Positions 35,454 to 42,905 of a stretch of DNA of 64,000 nt are shown piece by piece (position 1 is the first letter of the stretch; the number at the start of each line of letters is the position of its first letter). Below the pieces are notes generated by a model. The model was not told the origin of the DNA. It did not search any database and was given only the letters and a program-made list of their open reading frames with translations. Made by a program: the position numbers and the translations under genes. This DNA is from G942493375 sp942493375 (GTDB taxonomy: Bacteria > Armatimonadota > UBA5829), in assembly GCA_942493375.1 (NCBI GenBank), contig OW818698.1, positions 6,076,001 to 6,140,000 of the forward strand, given 5' to 3'.

Positions 35454-36629
35454 TTAACTGAACAACACTTTTAGCTCTTCATTGCTAATAGGTTGCTTAT
35501 TGGCCATCAAATTGCGAGCTTTGTCTAAGTCTTTGCGCATATTCCAGAACAATACCCCACGGACTCTGCCATTTTCCCGGTAGTAGAGTATTCCTTCCTT
35601 ACAGTGATCGGTCCAGACTGCGTGGATATCCATTCGAGAGTCTATCTGACCTATCGACCTGTAGCCCATATCAAACATATCGGCATATGCGAATGCAAGG
35701 TACTCATATGGCTCCGGTAGTCCAGCCATTCCTCTGCCGGCACATTTACCCATATTTAGCGCATTATCCACATGCTCACATCTCATACGCTTTTCCATGC
35801 TGAGACTATAGAAGTTTGCCGCGTCTCCAGCTGCGTATATGTCCGGGTCGGATGTTTGCAGGTATTCGTTTACGATTATGCCGTTATCACAATCAATGTT
35901 TCCGGTGGTTGGAAGATCGCAGTTCGGCTGCATACCTATACTGGCAACTACACCGTCTGCTATGAGCTCCCGGCCATTCCTTGTCAGCACTTTATATCTG
36001 TTAGAGTCTTTTTCCACAGATACAGGGACATCCCCTGATAGTATTGTGACTTTGTGGTCCCGGTAGTATTCGCTCAGGAAAACCGAAAGATCTATAGGGA
36101 AGACACGGGCGCCCAGGTTGTCTTCAGGAAAGATCATTGTCACGTTCTTGCCGTTATCCGCCAGCACAGAAGCCAGTTCACTGCCAGTGAACCCGCCGCC
36201 GATTATGACGAACTCATCTCCCATATCACATAAAGCTCTCAGCCTCGTATAATCTGAATGATTCCGGAAGTATATGACATTGTCCTCACCAAATGGCAGC
36301 TTGCGGGGTTCTATCCCTGTTGCAATCAGTAGTTTATCATACCCATAATCTACTCCGTTTTCATCGGTTACTATTTTATCGGCTGGTTTCAAGCTAATGG
36401 CTTTGCTATTGAGTATAACCTGGGCTCCGGTCTTCTCCGTATTCAGCCATATCAGGCTCTCAGGCGCTCCTGACCATAGTTGTTTGGAGAGTGCCGGTCT
36501 GCGGTAGGGTCCGACCGGTTCTTCACACAGTATGCCGATTGTTCCTGTCTTGTCCTGAGTGCGTATAGCTTTAGCCGCCGAATCCGCACTTATACCTCCA
36601 CCAATCATCAGATAGTTGAAATGTTGCAT
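35454..36629 (-). CDS. FAD-dependent pyridine nucleotide oxidoreductase
   Basis: 391 residues. FAD-binding Rossmann motif MIGGGISADSAAKAI near the N-terminus, NAD(P)-binding motif VIIGGGFTGSELASVLAD at about 140-157, and the FAD-contacting DPDIYAAGDAANF at about 260-272. The architecture fits ferredoxin/rubredoxin reductase-like or AIFM3-like proteins that pass electrons between NAD(P)H and a small redox carrier. It has no redox-active CxxxxC pair, so it is not of the lipoamide dehydrogenase type. No carrier gene lies next to it. GGAG is 12 bp before the ATG. Confidence 0.85.
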   Translation of the reverse strand: MQHFNYLMIGGGISADSAAKAIRTQDKTGTIGILCEEPVGPYRRPALSKQLWSGAPESLIWLNTEKTGAQVILNSKAISLKPADKIVTDENGVDYGYDKLLIATGIEPRKLPFGEDNVIYFRNHSDYTRLRALCDMGDEFVIIGGGFTGSELASVLADNGKNVTMIFPEDNLGARVFPIDLSVFLSEYYRDHKVTILSGDVPVSVEKDSNRYKVLTRNGRELIADGVVASIGMQPNCDLPTTGNIDCDNGIIVNEYLQTSDPDIYAAGDAANFYSLSMEKRMRCEHVDNALNMGKCAGRGMAGLPEPYEYLAFAYADMFDMGYRSIGQIDSRMDIHAVWTDHCKEGILYYRENGRVRGVLFWNMRKDLDKARNLMANKQPISNEELKVLFS

Positions 36630-36974
36630 GTCGAGTTATTTCTCCTACGGAATAATATATATTCGATAGCTTACCCATTTTCCTGCTATTCTATGCTTGA
36701 CCGCTATCACGCTCCATTTTAGGATAACACGGGCTTGGATAATCGTTTACCCATTCGCGGAATTGTGCAGGGATCATCGTAGAAACAGCCATATTGTTTA
36801 CATGGGCTGATCTAGCGGTTAGTAAGGTTCAGATGCTTTCCTGGGGGGTTCAAGGCTGTTTTAAGGGGTTATGGTGGAATGGTTTTACTTCCGAATATTA
36901 AGCAATTGAAGTAGATACCCAATTCCCATTATAAGGGGGATTGGGCAGCTGATTCTTTCAATTACTCCGTCTCT
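36630..36974. other. Intergenic region with a hairpin downstream of the zinc-ribbon cluster
   Basis: CCCAATTCCC (36918-36927) pairs with GGGGGATTGGG (36935-36945), of the same type as the repeat at 56659-56760. It lies 30 bp beyond the last stop of the minus-strand cluster and could end its transcript. Nothing else is recognised in this stretch. Confidence 0.5.
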
Positions 36975-37757
36975 TCATAATCCCGCCGGGATTTCGTAAT
37001 TCATTAATTTCACATGCCCATCAGCAAACCCACAGTTATATCCACCGTTGTGTCTTTCGACTGCTTCTTCGATCGGAGCGGATGAGTTCCAACCTGTATT
37101 GGTGTCGAACAACATCGGAGTGCTGAAAGGTTCTGTAATATTTGTCATGCTTACACCTTCCAGCTTTCCATAGAGTGAATAACCTCCTGATGCTTTGAAC
37201 GCTGGACAAGTAAAAACCTTTTTGTCTTTCTCATAGGATGCGAAGACATCAGACCAACTTCCGGCCAGGGGGAACTTATCATCATAGTCCTGCGCATACA
37301 TCATGGCAGCATTACTGAGCTTATGTAGATTTGTAGCACAGGTGGACTGACGGGCTTTCTCCCGGGCTTTGGCAAATACCGGAAAGAGAATTGCTGCAAG
37401 TATAGGGCTTAAAACTAACCCGGCAGTTCCTATTGCACCCAACACAATTCCAGCTACAGCCAGCCCATGACCTTTTTGTCTACCCCAGCTGGACTTTATC
37501 TGGTTCAAAGCAACTATGCCCAGAATCAAGCCGACGATTCCCATAAGTCCCAAAAACGGTATAATCCCCACCAAACCCAACACAAGAGAAGCTATTGCCA
37601 TACCATTTTTAGATTTCTCCACAGAATCCGGAATCGAATATGCCGGCTGAGGTCTGTAAGTGTCCTGAAACGGTGGACTTGGCGGAGCACTACCTGTACA
37701 GCTCTCGCACACCGTGGTTCCTTCGGGTAATTCCTTACCACATTTACCACAAAACAT
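36975..37757 (-). CDS. Zinc-ribbon, DUF4190-like, H-x9-DG prepilin-like membrane protein
   Basis: 260 residues. An N-terminal zinc ribbon (Cys3, Cys6, Cys17, Cys20 in FCGKCGKELPEGTTVCESC) is followed by a proline-rich linker. A DUF4190-like pair of helices comes next (GMAIASLVLGLVGII, GLMGIVGLILGIVAL), then a third helix ending in AAILFPVFAKAREKARQ, a signature of Armatimonadota/Planctomycetes prepilin-like proteins. The C-terminal domain ends with RHNGGYNCGFADGHVK, an H-x9-DG motif. With the ribbon inside, three helices place the H-x9-DG domain outside. Unlike ordinary prepilins, there is no type IV signal peptide. GGAGG is 7 bp before the ATG. It is the last gene of a seven-gene minus-strand cluster. 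Function unknown. Confidence 0.8.
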   Translation of the reverse strand: MFCGKCGKELPEGTTVCESCTGSAPPSPPFQDTYRPQPAYSIPDSVEKSKNGMAIASLVLGLVGIIPFLGLMGIVGLILGIVALNQIKSSWGRQKGHGLAVAGIVLGAIGTAGLVLSPILAAILFPVFAKAREKARQSTCATNLHKLSNAAMMYAQDYDDKFPLAGSWSDVFASYEKDKKVFTCPAFKASGGYSLYGKLEGVSMTNITEPFSTPMLFDTNTGWNSSAPIEEAVERHNGGYNCGFADGHVKLMNYEIPAGL

Positions 37758-37771
37758 TATAATGCCTCCAA

Positions 37772-38104
37772 TTAGTGTTCCAGATCATTGATTATAGGTA
37801 TTAAATATGCTCCCATGAATATTTGGATGACCAGCACAATAATTCCGAGACATCCAATTACAATTCCTGCTATGGCCATTCCTCCGCCTTTTTGCCTTCC
37901 CATACTGGCTGTGATTTGGTTCTGACCGATTATTCCGAAAATTACTGCTACGATCCCGAACCCGAGCATTAGACCCGCAATACTTACGACCAGAGATGCC
38001 ATAGCCATCTTATTGGTCTTTTGTGCTGACAAGATACTGCTTTTACAACTTTCGCATACAATGATTCCATCAGGCAATTCCTTACCACACACTTCACATT
38101 GCAT
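37772..38104 (-). CDS. Short zinc-ribbon DUF4190-like membrane protein
   Basis: 110 residues. Zinc ribbon with Cys pairs in CEVCGKELPDG and VCESC, then a DUF4190-like hairpin (MAMASLVVSIAGLMLGFGIVAVIFG, shown in part) and the conserved QNQITASMGRQKGGGMAIAG loop, then a last helix. It stops just where the paralogues at 36975, 38133 and 39182 continue into their H-x9-DG domain. Because it ends cleanly with its own ribosome site (GGAAG) and lies 14 bp from the next gene, it is probably a real short member, not debris. Confidence 0.75.
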   Translation of the reverse strand: MQCEVCGKELPDGIIVCESCKSSILSAQKTNKMAMASLVVSIAGLMLGFGIVAVIFGIIGQNQITASMGRQKGGGMAIAGIVIGCLGIIVLVIQIFMGAYLIPIINDLEH

Positions 38105-38132
38105 ACTAATGCTTCCATTTCGTGTATGAATA

Positions 38133-38963
38133 TCAGTTGTTCATGCGATTATCGTCTTTCTCGTACCGCTTATATCCGGTGGCTGTTGCTCCTTTGGGTA
38201 GAACCCACGTCACATGACCATCTACGAAGCTGATGTTATATCCTCCCTGGTGTCTGGCATCGAAACTGCTTACAGGTAGAGCAGAGTTCCATCCACCTTT
38301 GGCATCAAAAAGCAGTGGTGTGTTCGAGGGAATTGTGATTTTCTCCAGACTTACCTGGTCGAGTTTATCATTGAAGGAGAATCCGCAATCCAGTTTCCGT
38401 GCAGAAGGGCAGCGGAATACCCGACTTTCATTGGTTAGCGGAGCGATTGCATCTGACCATTTATCAGCAATGGGCATTTTGCCATTGTAATCCTGTGTAT
38501 AAGCCGAGACCGCCAGCGAGAGCTGTTTCAAGTTTGACATGCAGCTAGAGTCACGGGCTTTCATTCGTGCATTGTCGAATACAGGGTATAATATTGCACC
38601 AAGTATTATTGGGATAAACGCCACAGTCCCGATACACCCGACTACAATTCCTGCTATAGCTAATCCTCCGCCTTTTTGTCGTCCCATACTGGCTTTGATC
38701 TGGTTTTGACCGATTATACCTAGAATGATTGCCACAATCCCTAGTCCTATTGCGAATCCCACTATACTTACTACCAACGATGCTATTGCCATACCGTTGG
38801 TCTTTTGCGCAGAATTCGGAGTTACATAATCCGGCTGAATATAAGGTGGAGGTTGTGGAGGAAGATTGAATGACTGGGAGGATACGGATGCATTGCTCGA
38901 TGTACAGCTTTCGCATACGGTGTTACCATCTGGTATTTCTTTACCACACTTGCTGCAGAACAT
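38133..38963 (-). CDS. Zinc-ribbon, DUF4190-like, H-x9-DG prepilin-like membrane protein
   Basis: 276 residues. Same order as the protein at 36975: zinc ribbon (FCSKCGKEIPDG, VCESC), Pro/Gln linker, DUF4190-like hairpin, IKASMGRQKGGGLAIAG loop, third helix to LGAILYPVFDNARMKARD, then extracytoplasmic domain with QDYNGKMP and the motif RHQGGYNISFVDGHV. The loop MGRQKGGG is common to most members, showing recent duplication. GGAGG lies upstream of the ATG. A 218-bp gap with two palindromes separates it from the gene before. Confidence 0.8.
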   Translation of the reverse strand: MFCSKCGKEIPDGNTVCESCTSSNASVSSQSFNLPPQPPPYIQPDYVTPNSAQKTNGMAIASLVVSIVGFAIGLGIVAIILGIIGQNQIKASMGRQKGGGLAIAGIVVGCIGTVAFIPIILGAILYPVFDNARMKARDSSCMSNLKQLSLAVSAYTQDYNGKMPIADKWSDAIAPLTNESRVFRCPSARKLDCGFSFNDKLDQVSLEKITIPSNTPLLFDAKGGWNSALPVSSFDARHQGGYNISFVDGHVTWVLPKGATATGYKRYEKDDNRMNN

Positions 38964-39004
38964 AATAATACCTCCGTGATATATGAATATTGACTGCGAA
39001 CTTT

Positions 39005-39167
39005 CGTAGGGGAGACCCTCTGCGGTCTCCCGAAGCAGAACCTAGCAGGAGACCGCAGAGGGTCTCCCCTACGGATAAAGAATAATGCTGCAAAGCTTTG
39101 TAGGGGCGATCCCTCTGCGGTCTCCCGAAGCAGAACGTAACGGGAGACCGCGGAGGGTCTCCCCTAC
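39005..39167. repeat. Two palindromic units of the GTAGGGGAGACCCTCTGCGG family
   Basis: Unit 1: perfect 26-bp arms at 39005-39030 and 39048-39073. Unit 2: near-perfect arms from 39100 to 39167. Both keep the loop GAAGCAGAAC. They sit in the gap between two paralogous genes. The same type of repeat is seen in many unrelated genomes. Confidence 0.85.
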
Positions 39168-39181
39168 GGTAAGAGACTGGT

Positions 39182-39997
39182 TTATGGTCCATATGGGCTG
39201 GAGCCGGGAGATGATCCACCGCTTGGACCCATATACTTTACATGGCCATCAACGAATCCGCAGTTATACCCTCCGTTGTGTCTGAAAACAACTTTGTCTA
39301 TGGGCAGGGCAGAATTCCAGCCTCCGTTTGAGTCGAAAAGCATTGGTGTATCCGAAGGTTTGGCAATCTTTTTCAGGCTCACACCATCCAGAGCTTCATA
39401 GAGTGAATATCCACAGGTTAATGAAGTTGCTTCAGGACAGACAAAGACATTGTTATTCTTGATATACGGCTGCAGTCCATCTGTCCATTTTGTAGCCGGG
39501 GGCATATGCTGGTCATAATCCTGCATATACATCATCACACCCAATGAAAGCTGCTTAAGGTTTGATAGACATGATGTTCTACTTGCAGACATGCGTGCGC
39601 GATTGAATACCGGCATTCCAGCGCTAAACATACCGGCTATCATGATAATTGGGAGTATTAACGAAACACAACCCACAGCAATACCAGCTATTGCCAGGCC
39701 TGAACCCTTCTGCCTTCCATTGCTGGCTTTTATCTGGTTGTTGGCTATAATACCCAGGATCAATCCAACAATACCAATTCCCATAAATAAACCCACTATA
39801 CTGACTACCAACGATGCTATAGCCAACCCATTTGTAGTTTGCACCGAATCTGGGTCTATATACATCGGTCGTGAAATTGGAGGTTGTTGAAAAGGAAATT
39901 CTGGTTGTTGGGGGGGAGAGGGTGGATTGCTGCTGGAACAATTCTCACAGACGGTGACGCCTTCAGGCATCTCTTTACCACACTTGTTACAGAACAT
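39182..39997 (-). CDS. Zinc-ribbon, DUF4190-like, H-x9-DG prepilin-like membrane protein
   Basis: 271 residues from ATG 39997, 7 bp after GGAGG; a frame extension to 40069 runs past that site and was rejected. Zinc ribbon (FCNKCGKEMPEG, VCENC), Pro/Gln linker, DUF4190-like hairpin, IKASNGRQKGSGLAIAG loop, third helix, then SCLSNLKQLSLGVMMYMQDY and RHNGGYNCGFVDGHVKYMG. The segment LSNLKQL-LGVM-Y-QDYD is shared with classical prepilin-like proteins of this lineage. It ends in a Gly/Ser/Pro tail (GGSSPGSSPYGP). Confidence 0.8.
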   Translation of the reverse strand: MFCNKCGKEMPEGVTVCENCSSSNPPSPPQQPEFPFQQPPISRPMYIDPDSVQTTNGLAIASLVVSIVGLFMGIGIVGLILGIIANNQIKASNGRQKGSGLAIAGIAVGCVSLILPIIMIAGMFSAGMPVFNRARMSASRTSCLSNLKQLSLGVMMYMQDYDQHMPPATKWTDGLQPYIKNNNVFVCPEATSLTCGYSLYEALDGVSLKKIAKPSDTPMLFDSNGGWNSALPIDKVVFRHNGGYNCGFVDGHVKYMGPSGGSSPGSSPYGP

Positions 39998-40057
39998 TTT
40001 CATGCCTCCGGTACACGGCAAGTCGTAGTGCTGCCGATCTGGCGCTGTATATCCATC

Positions 40058-40092
40058 ATCTCCCTCCATATTGTGAGGTTATGGAGGGAGAT
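40058..40092. terminator. Hairpin inside the zinc-ribbon cluster
   Basis: ATCTCCCTCCATA (40058-40070) pairs perfectly over 13 bp with TATGGAGGGAGAT (40080-40092). It lies between the stop of the 40118 gene and the start of the 39182 gene. It may cap or weaken the transcript within the cluster. Confidence 0.5.
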
Positions 40093-40117
40093 AATAGTTA
40101 ATGCTGTTATCCTGGAA

Positions 40118-40768
40118 TTATGCCTGTGATTTCATAATAACAGACCAGTTTGAAGCAGTGCGGATCGCAGTGCTGTAATCAATTCTAGTCGGTGTTGTAT
40201 TCAACTTGTTCATGCGTGTGCCATTATAGTTACCATTCTGCTGTCTGGCTTGTTCACGTAATTTTAGAATCGCTGGGAACACGACTGCCAGCACCAATAC
40301 AAATAGAACCATACCGACAATGCCGATTATTATCCCGGCCAATGCCAGTCCGGCTCCACCTTGTCTTCCACCACTGGCGTTTATCTGGTTTTTTGCCACT
40401 ACACCCAGAATTAGTCCTATCAATCCTAATCCCAACAGGCTACATACTAGGGATCCAATTGCCATTCCACTGGTTGATTGTGGTGCCGACTGACTCTGGA
40501 ATGGTTGACCTGGGTATGGTGAGTTTGGGCCAGGGCCACCAGGATAGGGTGAATTAGGAGCAGGGGTTCCCGGGTATGGTGACTGCGGAGGTATTGGCCC
40601 TGAGTTGGGTGGGGGTGGAGCTGACTGACTAAATCGAGAGGGTGTCTGAGCAGGCTGGGATACTGTGGGGGGCGCTTTGAAATCGGTTGACGGTGTCTTT
40701 CCAGTCGCGCATTCCTCACACATAACAACTCCATAGGGGACATCTTTACCGCATTTTTTACAATACAT
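40118..40768 (-). CDS. Zinc-ribbon protein with Pro-rich linker and DUF4190-like hairpin
   Basis: 216 residues. Zinc ribbon YCKKCGKDVPYG/VMCEEC, then about 80 residues rich in Pro, Gly and Ser with tandem PYPG repeats (SPYPGTPAPNSPYPGGPG), then a DUF4190-like hairpin with IGSLVCSLLGLGLIGLILG and the loop QINASGGRQGGAGLALAG, and a final helix MVLFVLVLAVVFPAILKLREQAR. It lacks an H-x9-DG domain; the C-terminus is a short tail ending SVIMKSQA. GGAGGA lies upstream of the ATG. Confidence 0.75.
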   Translation of the reverse strand: MYCKKCGKDVPYGVVMCEECATGKTPSTDFKAPPTVSQPAQTPSRFSQSAPPPPNSGPIPPQSPYPGTPAPNSPYPGGPGPNSPYPGQPFQSQSAPQSTSGMAIGSLVCSLLGLGLIGLILGVVAKNQINASGGRQGGAGLALAGIIIGIVGMVLFVLVLAVVFPAILKLREQARQQNGNYNGTRMNKLNTTPTRIDYSTAIRTASNWSVIMKSQA

Positions 40769-40812
40769 CTGTGTTCCTCCACGTTATAAATAAGGTCTTG
40801 AATTCGTATATG

Positions 40813-41679
40813 TTATTGGTCTAGCTTAATTGTTGTTTCGCTGTCTATATGAAAACCAACCGGTAGAGTGCCCGAGTTGATCATATCAGCCATACGTTTA
40901 GCTTCATTGATATTGGCGAACCCCGATATCTGTGCTTTTCCATCCGGGATCTCCTCTCTAATTTGAGGAGCCATCAGGAGCTTTCCATCATAAATAACCG
41001 CCAAAATCCCACCGATATTGTTCTTTGTAAACTCCGCAAAACGTTTTCCGGATTCCGGTTTGAACTCCAAATCCAGCATTGCGAATTTATCCTGGCTCCG
41101 CACAGCTCTGGCATTTGCCAGAAAGTCTTCACTTCTAAAAGCAAGTTTTACTTTCGGAATGCCAACTACTCTAGCCAGAAATTGTTTTGTATTGCTGAGC
41201 GAGTCAAGTGCTTCACCGGTAGGAGATGTAAAAGTGAACGCTTCGCCGGTATGCACAGGCCCCTGCATTCTCCAGGATCCATACGGATTGGCATCGGACT
41301 GGACATCAGCCAGCAGATACATCTCCAGCGCAGCTCCGGACGTTATTCTGGCTCTAGCTTCCGTATGATTCTTAATGCCTGGAAGAAAAACCTCTATCTT
41401 GTTATTTTCTTTTACATCAACTCTCGAGGATGATGTGAAATCCAAATCATTGAGTCTCTTGCGCATCGTAACACGACAGGCATCTAACAGAGCCTTTTGA
41501 TCCGCTGAACTATTCGGCCAGTTGGGACTGGTCATATCCGGAGACAGGACCAGTTTTATACCATTCACAGGTATATCCTCATCACTCCCGGTATTTGGAG
41601 CATAGAGCAGATATATACCTGCAACTAATGCGATTGCTATTAACGGTAACCATATAAATCTGCCAATGCTGTTTAACAA
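40813..41679 (-). CDS. Membrane-anchored SecD periplasmic-domain-like protein
   Basis: 288 residues. One N-terminal helix (RFIWLPLIAIALVAGIYLLY), then a domain like the SecD P1 region: VTMRKRLNDLDF..., KIEVFLPGIKNHTEARARI, and KRFAEFTKNNIGGILAVIYDGKLLMAPQIREEI (shown in pieces here), ending INEAKRMADMINSGTLPVGF. Full SecD continues into five more helices; this protein stops before them with SETTIKLDQ. SecD with SecF helps release proteins after SecYEG transport; a version without the channel part cannot do this alone. The start is a TTG with AGGACG upstream, so the exact start is uncertain. It lies between zinc-ribbon genes in the same direction. Confidence 0.75.
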   Translation of the reverse strand: MLNSIGRFIWLPLIAIALVAGIYLLYAPNTGSDEDIPVNGIKLVLSPDMTSPNWPNSSADQKALLDACRVTMRKRLNDLDFTSSSRVDVKENNKIEVFLPGIKNHTEARARITSGAALEMYLLADVQSDANPYGSWRMQGPVHTGEAFTFTSPTGEALDSLSNTKQFLARVVGIPKVKLAFRSEDFLANARAVRSQDKFAMLDLEFKPESGKRFAEFTKNNIGGILAVIYDGKLLMAPQIREEIPDGKAQISGFANINEAKRMADMINSGTLPVGFHIDSETTIKLDQ

Positions 41680-41731
41680 TAATAGGTCGTCCTAAATGAT
41701 GATGTACCAAAGTTGAGTTTAGCTCTGAAAA

Positions 41732-42649
41732 TTACCGACTGTTTCCAGGACCAGTGCTTCTTCTACCTGTTCCCATGCCGGGCATGCCACCAGGGCCTGT
41801 GCTATGTTCATTGATAACCTTGAGCGCTATCGGCATTCCCTCTTTGGATGTTACGATATCTATGACTTCCTGCCGGTTTTTGACTCCGGGTATAATAAGT
41901 ATCAGAGTGACTGCGCTAACACTGGGTATAACTCCCGCGGCTGCGTGAGAATCTGTTATGCGTTTTTCGATTATATCACTTGATTCGCTAAGTTTGCGCT
42001 TGAGTGCTTCCGGCCCAATTCTTTGTGCTTCCATGGGATCTGCTGGTACCAGAGTTAGATTCAAGCTGCCCTGGGTCTGCATACTCTGGCTATATTTCAT
42101 GCTTTTGGTGACTGTCTTACCGAAATCACCTCCACCGCGCTCACCTATTACATAGAACAGCGCCACTATACCAACAATGCACCACAATACACTGAGCATA
42201 CCGCCGATGACCGCCAGGTTCATACCCTTCTGCCGGGCCCTGTTAGCATCGATCATAAAAATAGCTACCAGAGCGAGGAAGAAACCCACAATAGCAGTAA
42301 CAGGTATGGCACCGCAGATTAAGGCTGCAACAGCAACCTTGTTGTTCTGCTTCATGCTATCGGGTATATCTTGAGGGATCTGTTTGTACTCTGCTGCTGC
42401 AGCTGCCGGAGACAGGTGCATATTAGTCCCGCAGAAAGTGCAGAAATCGGAACCCTCAATAACCTGCTTTCCACATACAGGACATGAAACTGCTGCATGC
42501 TGCCAGGTCAACTGGTTATCTAGCGTTTCCTGAGGTGGCGGTGTGTTATCTGCAGCAGGTTCAGCCGGAGCCTGGCGCACGTCATTTCCACAAAAAGTGC
42601 AGAAATCCGAATCCTCAACAATTTCTTTACCACACATTGGACAATTCAT
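41732..42649 (-). CDS. Double zinc-ribbon membrane protein with SecD-like segment
   Basis: 305 residues and the first gene of the cluster. Two zinc ribbons: NCPMCGKEIVEDSDFCTFC and CPVCGKQVIEGSDFCTFC. Then a DUF4190-like double helix (VAVAALICGAIPVTAIVGFF, LAVIGGMLSVLWCIVGIVAL) and an outside part with LKRKLSESSDIIEKRI and LILIIPGVKNRQEVIDIV, which resembles the SecD P1 base (R-x-x-x-x-G...LPG-VK/P). The C-terminus is Gly/Pro-rich. It joins the zinc-ribbon and SecD-like themes of the cluster in one polypeptide. GAGG lies upstream of the ATG. Confidence 0.75.
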   Translation of the reverse strand: MNCPMCGKEIVEDSDFCTFCGNDVRQAPAEPAADNTPPPQETLDNQLTWQHAAVSCPVCGKQVIEGSDFCTFCGTNMHLSPAAAAAEYKQIPQDIPDSMKQNNKVAVAALICGAIPVTAIVGFFLALVAIFMIDANRARQKGMNLAVIGGMLSVLWCIVGIVALFYVIGERGGGDFGKTVTKSMKYSQSMQTQGSLNLTLVPADPMEAQRIGPEALKRKLSESSDIIEKRITDSHAAAGVIPSVSAVTLILIIPGVKNRQEVIDIVTSKEGMPIALKVINEHSTGPGGMPGMGTGRRSTGPGNSR

Positions 42650-42905
42650 TTTTTGTTAACCTCACAAGCAGGCGCTGAATAATACACAAATCAAACATGC
42701 TTTACAGGTCTGTAAGGTAAAGCAGATACCAATCTTGCACCTATCAATATGTTATGCCTCAACACGAAATATCCTTCATTTGATAATATGAAGCATATTA
42801 ACTCTGTAAACACAGAAGTGTACGATATAGTTCGCACGGAGGATTCCCGTAATGACTTGACGTATTCATCATAGACAAATTGGATTTACGCATGGAGAAT
42901 AATGG
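42650..42905. promoter_or_regulatory. Divergent promoter region with a palindrome
   Basis: TTACAG-GT-CTGTAA (42702-42715) is a perfect 14-bp palindrome, flanked by GCTTTAC (42699-42705) and GTAAAGC (42717-42723), which can form an alternative pairing. The region serves the zinc-ribbon cluster on the minus strand and the DUF6259 gene on the plus strand, so this is a candidate operator. No clear -35/-10 pair was found. Confidence 0.3.

Noticed and set aside
35764..35772. Fourth DnaA box TTATCCACA
   Set aside because: It is inside the oxidoreductase coding sequence (VDNALN codons), about 450 bp from the cluster, and may be chance.
36975..39997. Ordinary type IV pilin genes
   Set aside because: They have H-x9-DG and the AREKAR-like segment but begin with zinc ribbons and membrane hairpins instead of a prepilin signal peptide.
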